The notes under the pieces: model-generated
The model's database searches: none
What the model saw: only the letters and a program-made list of their open reading frames with translations
Told to the model about the DNA's origin: nothing
Shown: piece after piece, positions 22,466 through 25,707 of the stretch
Position numbering within the stretch: the stretch's first letter is position 1
Layout: the number at the start of each line of letters is the position of its first letter
Translations under genes and position numbers: made by a program
Assembly: GCA_002309155.1 (NCBI GenBank)
Contig: DBXB01000004.1
Location: forward strand, 1 to 25,707
Length of the DNA stretch: 25,707 nucleotides
Direction: 5' to 3'
Source: Bacteroidales bacterium UBA1223
GTDB taxonomy: Bacteria > Bacteroidota > Bacteroidia > Bacteroidales > P3

Positions 22466-23506
22466 TCAGGCTTTGACGAAGAGTTTCTGCCAGTTCTTGT
22501 ACTCCCTCTCTCTCCATGCTCCATTATGATAGACATACGAAGCAATAGCAGGGATTACCGTGGTACCTTCGGCATAGACCATCTGCTGCAACTCCTCCGA
22601 TACCTTGCCCCATGAACCAGCCTCGAGCAGAGTCGATGACGAGCAGGCTCCGTCGCGGACATCGGCGACGGTTATCTGGATAGCATACTTGTGCATCGGC
22701 ACCTCATGTCCAAGGATCTCTGCACAAACGACAGTGTCTTGGGCGAAATTCTTGGGAGTACCACCACCGACCATGAAGAGACCACTCTCAGGAGTAGCCA
22801 TCTTAATCTTGGTCAGTTCCACAAAATCACAAACCGAGTCAATGCTAAGGTAGGGCTTGCCGGCGTTGGAACGCTCCCACTGATGTTTGCCGATACCAAA
22901 ACCTGCCGAACTGTCGGAGAAGGCAGGACAGAAGATAGGCACGCCACACTCATAGCAGGTCTGAATCAGACTGTCTTTCTTCAAACTGCGACCGTTGTGC
23001 AACCATTTGCCCAATTCATAGATGAATTCACGAGAGCTGTAAGGACGGGCCTCGAGCATGTTAGCCAACTCATAGGTGGCGTTGTCACAGGCCTGAAGTT
23101 CTTCCTCGTCGATGAACGTGTCATAGATACGGTCGATATAAAGTTCACGTAACTTGGTGTCGGGAATAACATTCTCTTTGGTTCCGATATAGTGTTTGAA
23201 ACCAAGAGCCTCAAAAAGATCCATGTCGATGATGGAGGCTCCGGTGGAGACCACCACGTCAACCATCTTGTTGCGTACCATGTCAACATAAACCTGCATA
23301 CAACCTGCGGCAGAGGTTGATCCTGCTATGGTGAGGATGTTGGTGCAGTCTTTCTCTGCCACCATCTTCATCAAAATGTCGGCGGCACGGGCAGTGTCGC
23401 GACTTGTAAACGACATGTGACGCATTGCGTCAATCAATTCTGTCGAATCGTATTTCTTGATGTCAATGTGTTTGACGGTTTCTTTCAGAAGATCTTTCTT
23501 TTCCAT
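22466..23506 (-). CDS. Deoxyhypusine synthase family protein
   Basis: 346 residues. The fold and motifs are those of deoxyhypusine synthase: VVVSTGASIIDMDLFEALG, IFCPAFSDSSAGFGIGKHQ, LFMVGGGTPKNFAQDTV and LLEAGSWGKVSEE. Lys301 in SWGK corresponds to the lysine that carries the aminobutyl intermediate in the eukaryotic enzyme. Bacteria have no eIF5A, so modification of that protein is not possible. Bacterial members are thought to use the same NAD-dependent chemistry on small polyamines, for example to make homospermidine. The start ATG 23506 follows a promoter box at 23575-23582. I am confident of the family and not of the substrate. Confidence 0.88.
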   Translation of the reverse strand: MEKKDLLKETVKHIDIKKYDSTELIDAMRHMSFTSRDTARAADILMKMVAEKDCTNILTIAGSTSAAGCMQVYVDMVRNKMVDVVVSTGASIIDMDLFEALGFKHYIGTKENVIPDTKLRELYIDRIYDTFIDEEELQACDNATYELANMLEARPYSSREFIYELGKWLHNGRSLKKDSLIQTCYECGVPIFCPAFSDSSAGFGIGKHQWERSNAGKPYLSIDSVCDFVELTKIKMATPESGLFMVGGGTPKNFAQDTVVCAEILGHEVPMHKYAIQITVADVRDGACSSSTLLEAGSWGKVSEELQQMVYAEGTTVIPAIASYVYHNGAWREREYKNWQKLFVKA

Positions 23507-23574
23507 TATTATAATATATTTAATTTGTTAATTATCAATATATAATTTTATTTAATCTACATTTAAATAAAATG

Positions 23575-23582
23575 CAAATATA
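23575..23582 (-). promoter_or_regulatory. -7 box for the deoxyhypusine-synthase-like/cysteine-desulfidase unit
   Basis: TATATTTG on the minus strand fits TAnnTTTG, with no clear -33 box. Its upstream part would fall in the dnaB terminator. Predicted start of transcription near 23568, leader about 60 bases, very AT-rich. Confidence 0.55.
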
Positions 23583-23583
23583 A

Positions 23584-23626
23584 TAAAAAAAATTGAAGAC
23601 TGTGCTAAAAAAGCATCAGTCTTCAA
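23584..23626 (-). terminator. Rho-independent terminator of dnaB
   Basis: On the minus strand the arm TTGAAGACTG (23626-23617) pairs with CAGTCTTCAA (23602-23593); inner GC/GC pairing and a loop of A/T lie between, with one bulged base. A run of eight or more T follows directly. It lies about 18 bases after the dnaB stop. Confidence 0.9.
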
Positions 23627-23643
23627 CAAACTGTTTATTTCTA

Positions 23644-25188
23644 TTACTCATCGAACATTTCCTGATTGTCGTTATCTGCCTCGCTGTTCATCTTGGAATC
23701 CTTTATGACAGATATTGTTCGACCCTGATTGTCAAAGTCGCTGTTGGGATTAAGTCCGCTGTTGAGGAGTCTTCCACCCTCATAATCACGATTCTCAAAA
23801 CGGGCAAACTGTTTGACAAACTTCAGACGCACCTCACCTATCTCACCAGATCTATGCTTTGCGATGATGATGTCGGCCATACCAAGCGTGGAACCATTGT
23901 CATCCTGATATAGGTGGTAGTATTCCGGACGGTAGATAAACATCACTATGTCGGCATCCTGCTCGATAGCGCCACTCTCACGCAAATCGGAGAGCTGGGG
24001 TTTCTTCGATCCTCCACGAGTCTCGACAGCACGCGACAGCTGCGACAGAGCAAGGACAGGAACGCCCAACTCTTTGGACAATGCTTTCAGCTGACGGGAG
24101 ATAAGACTAATCTCCTGCTCACGGTTACTGTTGCGGTTCATGTCGGCACCGCCCGACATCAGCTGAAGGTAGTCGATGAAAACCATCTTTATATCATGCT
24201 GTTGCTTCAGCCTGCGGCATTTGGCTCGCAACTCGAAGATAGAGAGCTGTGGCGTGTCGTCAATATATATAGGAGCCTCAGTGAGAGTCTGCGATTTAGC
24301 ATAGAGTTGCATCTTCTCCACATCGGGCAGTTTCTCACCTTTCTTCAGTCTTTCACCAGAGATGCACGACTCCGAACTGACAAGACGCATAACCAACTCG
24401 ACGGCAGTCATTTCTAATGAAAAGAATGCTATCGGCATCTTCATGTCCACAGCTATATTGCGAGCCATTGTCAATGCAAAAGCAGTCTTACCCATTGCGG
24501 GACGGGCGGCAAGAATAATCAGCGTTCCCGGCTGGAAACCAGCTGTGATTCTGTCCAAGTCGTTGAATCCCGAAGGAACGCCACTGAATGAATTCTCACT
24601 CTGCTGTGCCGCTTCTATCTGCTCGAAGGCAGATTTAAGGACATCCTGCATATTATGGTACTCACTATGGAAGTTCTTCTCGTCGATATCCATAAGCGAA
24701 CGCTCCGTCTTGTCCAGCAAAGTAAGCACGTCGGTAGTCTCCTCATAAGCATCTGTAAGTGTCTCGGTACAGACCCGGATCACCTCACGCTGTATGTATC
24801 GCTCGCTGAGAATGCGGGAATGGAATTCAATATGAGCACCAGAGACGACACGGTTGGTGAGCTGAGAAAGATAAAGGGCGCCTCCGACGGCATCGAGTTG
24901 ACCATCCTTCATCAACTGCTGAGTCACAGTCAAAAGGTCTATAGGTTTCGACTGCTCGAAGAGTTTCAGTATCGAGGCGAAAATCAACTGATGCTCCGGA
25001 CTGTAGAAATACTCAGTACGAAGAATCTGTATTGTATTGTTCAGTGCGTTGGGGTCAAGCATCAAGGCACCGAGAACGGCCTGTTCAATCTCTATTGCCT
25101 GAGGCGGAGTTTTACCATTGAGCGAGAAGGCTTGTTCGTAACTAATTCTCTCCTTTTTTCTTGCTACATTTCTTGTCTTTGTTTCCAT
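23644..25188 (-). CDS. dnaB: Replicative DNA helicase DnaB
   Basis: 514 residues. The N-terminal DnaB domain runs from about 28 to 130 (PPQAIEIEQAVLGALMLDP). The RecA-like motor has Walker A ARPAMGKT at 228-235, Walker B as MVFIDYLQLM, and the DnaB motifs ALSQLSRAVETRGGSKKPQLSDLRESGAIEQDAD and IIAKHRSGEIGEV. It unwinds DNA at the replication fork. The start is fixed: an in-frame TAA lies 10-12 bases before ATG 25188 and no other start fits. No intein is present. A promoter box TAATTTTG ends only four bases before the ATG. The gene is followed by a strong terminator, so it is likely to be transcribed alone. Confidence 0.97.
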   Translation of the reverse strand: METKTRNVARKKERISYEQAFSLNGKTPPQAIEIEQAVLGALMLDPNALNNTIQILRTEYFYSPEHQLIFASILKLFEQSKPIDLLTVTQQLMKDGQLDAVGGALYLSQLTNRVVSGAHIEFHSRILSERYIQREVIRVCTETLTDAYEETTDVLTLLDKTERSLMDIDEKNFHSEYHNMQDVLKSAFEQIEAAQQSENSFSGVPSGFNDLDRITAGFQPGTLIILAARPAMGKTAFALTMARNIAVDMKMPIAFFSLEMTAVELVMRLVSSESCISGERLKKGEKLPDVEKMQLYAKSQTLTEAPIYIDDTPQLSIFELRAKCRRLKQQHDIKMVFIDYLQLMSGGADMNRNSNREQEISLISRQLKALSKELGVPVLALSQLSRAVETRGGSKKPQLSDLRESGAIEQDADIVMFIYRPEYYHLYQDDNGSTLGMADIIIAKHRSGEIGEVRLKFVKQFARFENRDYEGGRLLNSGLNPNSDFDNQGRTISVIKDSKMNSEADNDNQEMFDE

Positions 25189-25192
25189 GATG

Positions 25193-25200
25193 CAAAATTA
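25193..25200 (-). promoter_or_regulatory. Candidate -7 box immediately before dnaB
   Basis: TAATTTTG on the minus strand fits TAnnTTTG and ends four bases before ATG 25188. The -33 region at a spacing of 19 is not conserved. If used, transcription would begin at or next to the start codon. Confidence 0.45.
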
Positions 25201-25225
25201 CGCCATTATTACGGATTCTATCCCC

Positions 25226-25249
25226 GTTGACAAAATTATTTTTATCAAC
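25226..25249. other. Inverted repeat upstream of dnaB
   Basis: GTTGACAAAA and TTTTATCAAC form two 10-base arms around TTAT, with one mismatch that would be a G-U pair in RNA. It lies about 40-60 bases upstream of dnaB. It could be a regulator site; no T-run follows, so not a clear terminator. Confidence 0.35.
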
Positions 25250-25382
25250 AGGCATTATCGTAATGATTTCAACGGCCTTAACGTTTTTTTCATGAATCGA
25301 GGAGACCCATCTTGGTCCATTGGGCATGGACAAACCATTTTGCCTCATGTCAAGGTGACTGTCAATCAGTATTATCAGAAAT
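25250..25382. other. Non-coding stretch between dnaB and the right-edge gene
   Basis: I see no convincing gene here. Reading frames that cross it overlap the dnaB start and lack family features. The right end is the T-run of the terminator at 25383-25408. Confidence 0.5.
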
Positions 25383-25408
25383 AAAAAAAAGCCCCAAGTC
25401 GGGGCTTT
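25383..25408 (-). terminator. Rho-independent terminator of the right-edge gene
   Basis: On the minus strand AAAGCCCC, loop GACTT and GGGGCTTT form an 8-bp GC-rich stem, and the T-run continues to at least eight T. It lies about 20 bases after the stop codon at 25428. Confidence 0.95.
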
Positions 25409-25427
25409 AGTATAGGTTCTTTTCAGT

Positions 25428-25707
25428 TTATCTTACCCTTGTGAGGTGTACCACGACATCGCCTGGCACGTCTGCCATAGGCACGTTGGTGCCACTGAAA
25501 GTGCATTCGGTTTCCGTAAGACTGTTGACGGTGTAGATATAACTAACTCCGCTACGCGGAATAATTGTCAGTTGGTCGCCACTGACGCTCCATGCGAAGC
25601 CATTGTTTTCCGTCACGCCATTGTCGTTAGCCAATCCAGTACCGTCAGCATCCATGATGAACAACATATTCTCGGGTGTCCTATTCTCACCATTGACAGT
25701 CATATTG
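25428..25707 (-). CDS. C-terminal part of a lipocalin-like protein, 5' end outside window
   Basis: The frame is open from the right edge to TAA at 25428-25430. An ATG at 25703 exists, but the frame continues to the edge (Asn before it), and the visible 91 residues look like the end of a longer protein. The pattern NNGFAWSVSGDQLTIIPRSG, VSYIYTVNSLTETECTFSGT resembles lipocalin-like (Lipocalin_4 type) domains of Bacteroidota lipoproteins, where a 'W-x-x-x-G-D-x-L-x-I' strand is followed by 'Y-x-V-x-x-L-x-x-x-x-L'. The ligand is unknown. A strong terminator follows directly. Confidence 0.65.
   Translation of the reverse strand, partial: NMTVNGENRTPENMLFIMDADGTGLANDNGVTENNGFAWSVSGDQLTIIPRSGVSYIYTVNSLTETECTFSGTNVPMADVPGDVVVHLTRVR

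Noticed and set aside
25142..25348. Minus-strand 68-residue frame over the dnaB start
   Set aside because: It overlaps dnaB in another frame, lacks any recognisable feature and covers the promoter region.
1..25707. CRISPR array, tRNA, rRNA or insertion sequence
   Set aside because: No spaced identical repeats, cloverleaf with the T-arm motif, rRNA segments or transposase motifs were seen on either strand. This was by reading, not by a dedicated search.

Overview
The window looks like chromosomal DNA from a member of the Bacteroidota, most likely order Bacteroidales. The support is a C10 (streptopain-type) peptidase carrying GLUG and GCDSI-type repeats, DUF5723, DUF3276 (PUR) and DUF5683 proteins, many short lipoproteins, glutaminyl-tRNA synthetase used as a housekeeping enzyme, and promoter boxes of the Bacteroidota form TAnnTTTG instead of TATAAT. 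I cannot name a genus. I see no insertion sequence, prophage, CRISPR array, tRNA or rRNA.

Layout. Positions 1-12613 hold seven genes, all on the minus strand. In transcription order they are glnS, a GT-C-type membrane glycosyltransferase, a small lipoprotein, pheT, a 139-residue protein built of four 25-residue repeats, an rluB-type pseudouridine synthase, and a very large secreted C10 peptidase that runs off the left edge. This peptidase reads open for 1453 codons without a stop. Its C-terminal part contains two FN3-GLUG modules. The gaps between these genes contain short AT-rich tandem repeats next to start codons and two copies of a roughly 40-bp palindromic element.

From 12785 to 18306 six genes lie on the plus strand: an LEA14-like lipoprotein, a second lipoprotein, a DUF5723 outer-membrane barrel protein, a third small lipoprotein, then der (ribosome-assembly GTPase) and an Hsp15-type S4 RNA-binding protein. 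Short gaps and two ATGA overlaps suggest co-transcription from a promoter that faces, and overlaps, the glnS promoter.

From 18308 to 20992 the minus strand carries a compact chromosome-partition operon: DUF3276 (PUR nucleic-acid binding), parA, parB, DUF5683. From 21156 to 23506 there is a two-gene minus-strand unit for a cysteine-desulfidase/UPF0597 protein and a deoxyhypusine-synthase-family enzyme. Then comes dnaB with a strong terminator, and at the right edge the end of a lipocalin-like protein with its own terminator.

How it fits together. Most genes are housekeeping: aminoacylation, rRNA modification, ribosome assembly, segregation, replication. The accessory content is the C10 peptidase, the lipoprotein/barrel cluster, the 25-residue repeat protein and the two-gene metabolic unit. 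The least explained signals are the start-codon-proximal repeats, the palindromic element (one copy has a parS-like core) and a promoter box so close to dnaB that its mRNA may be leaderless.
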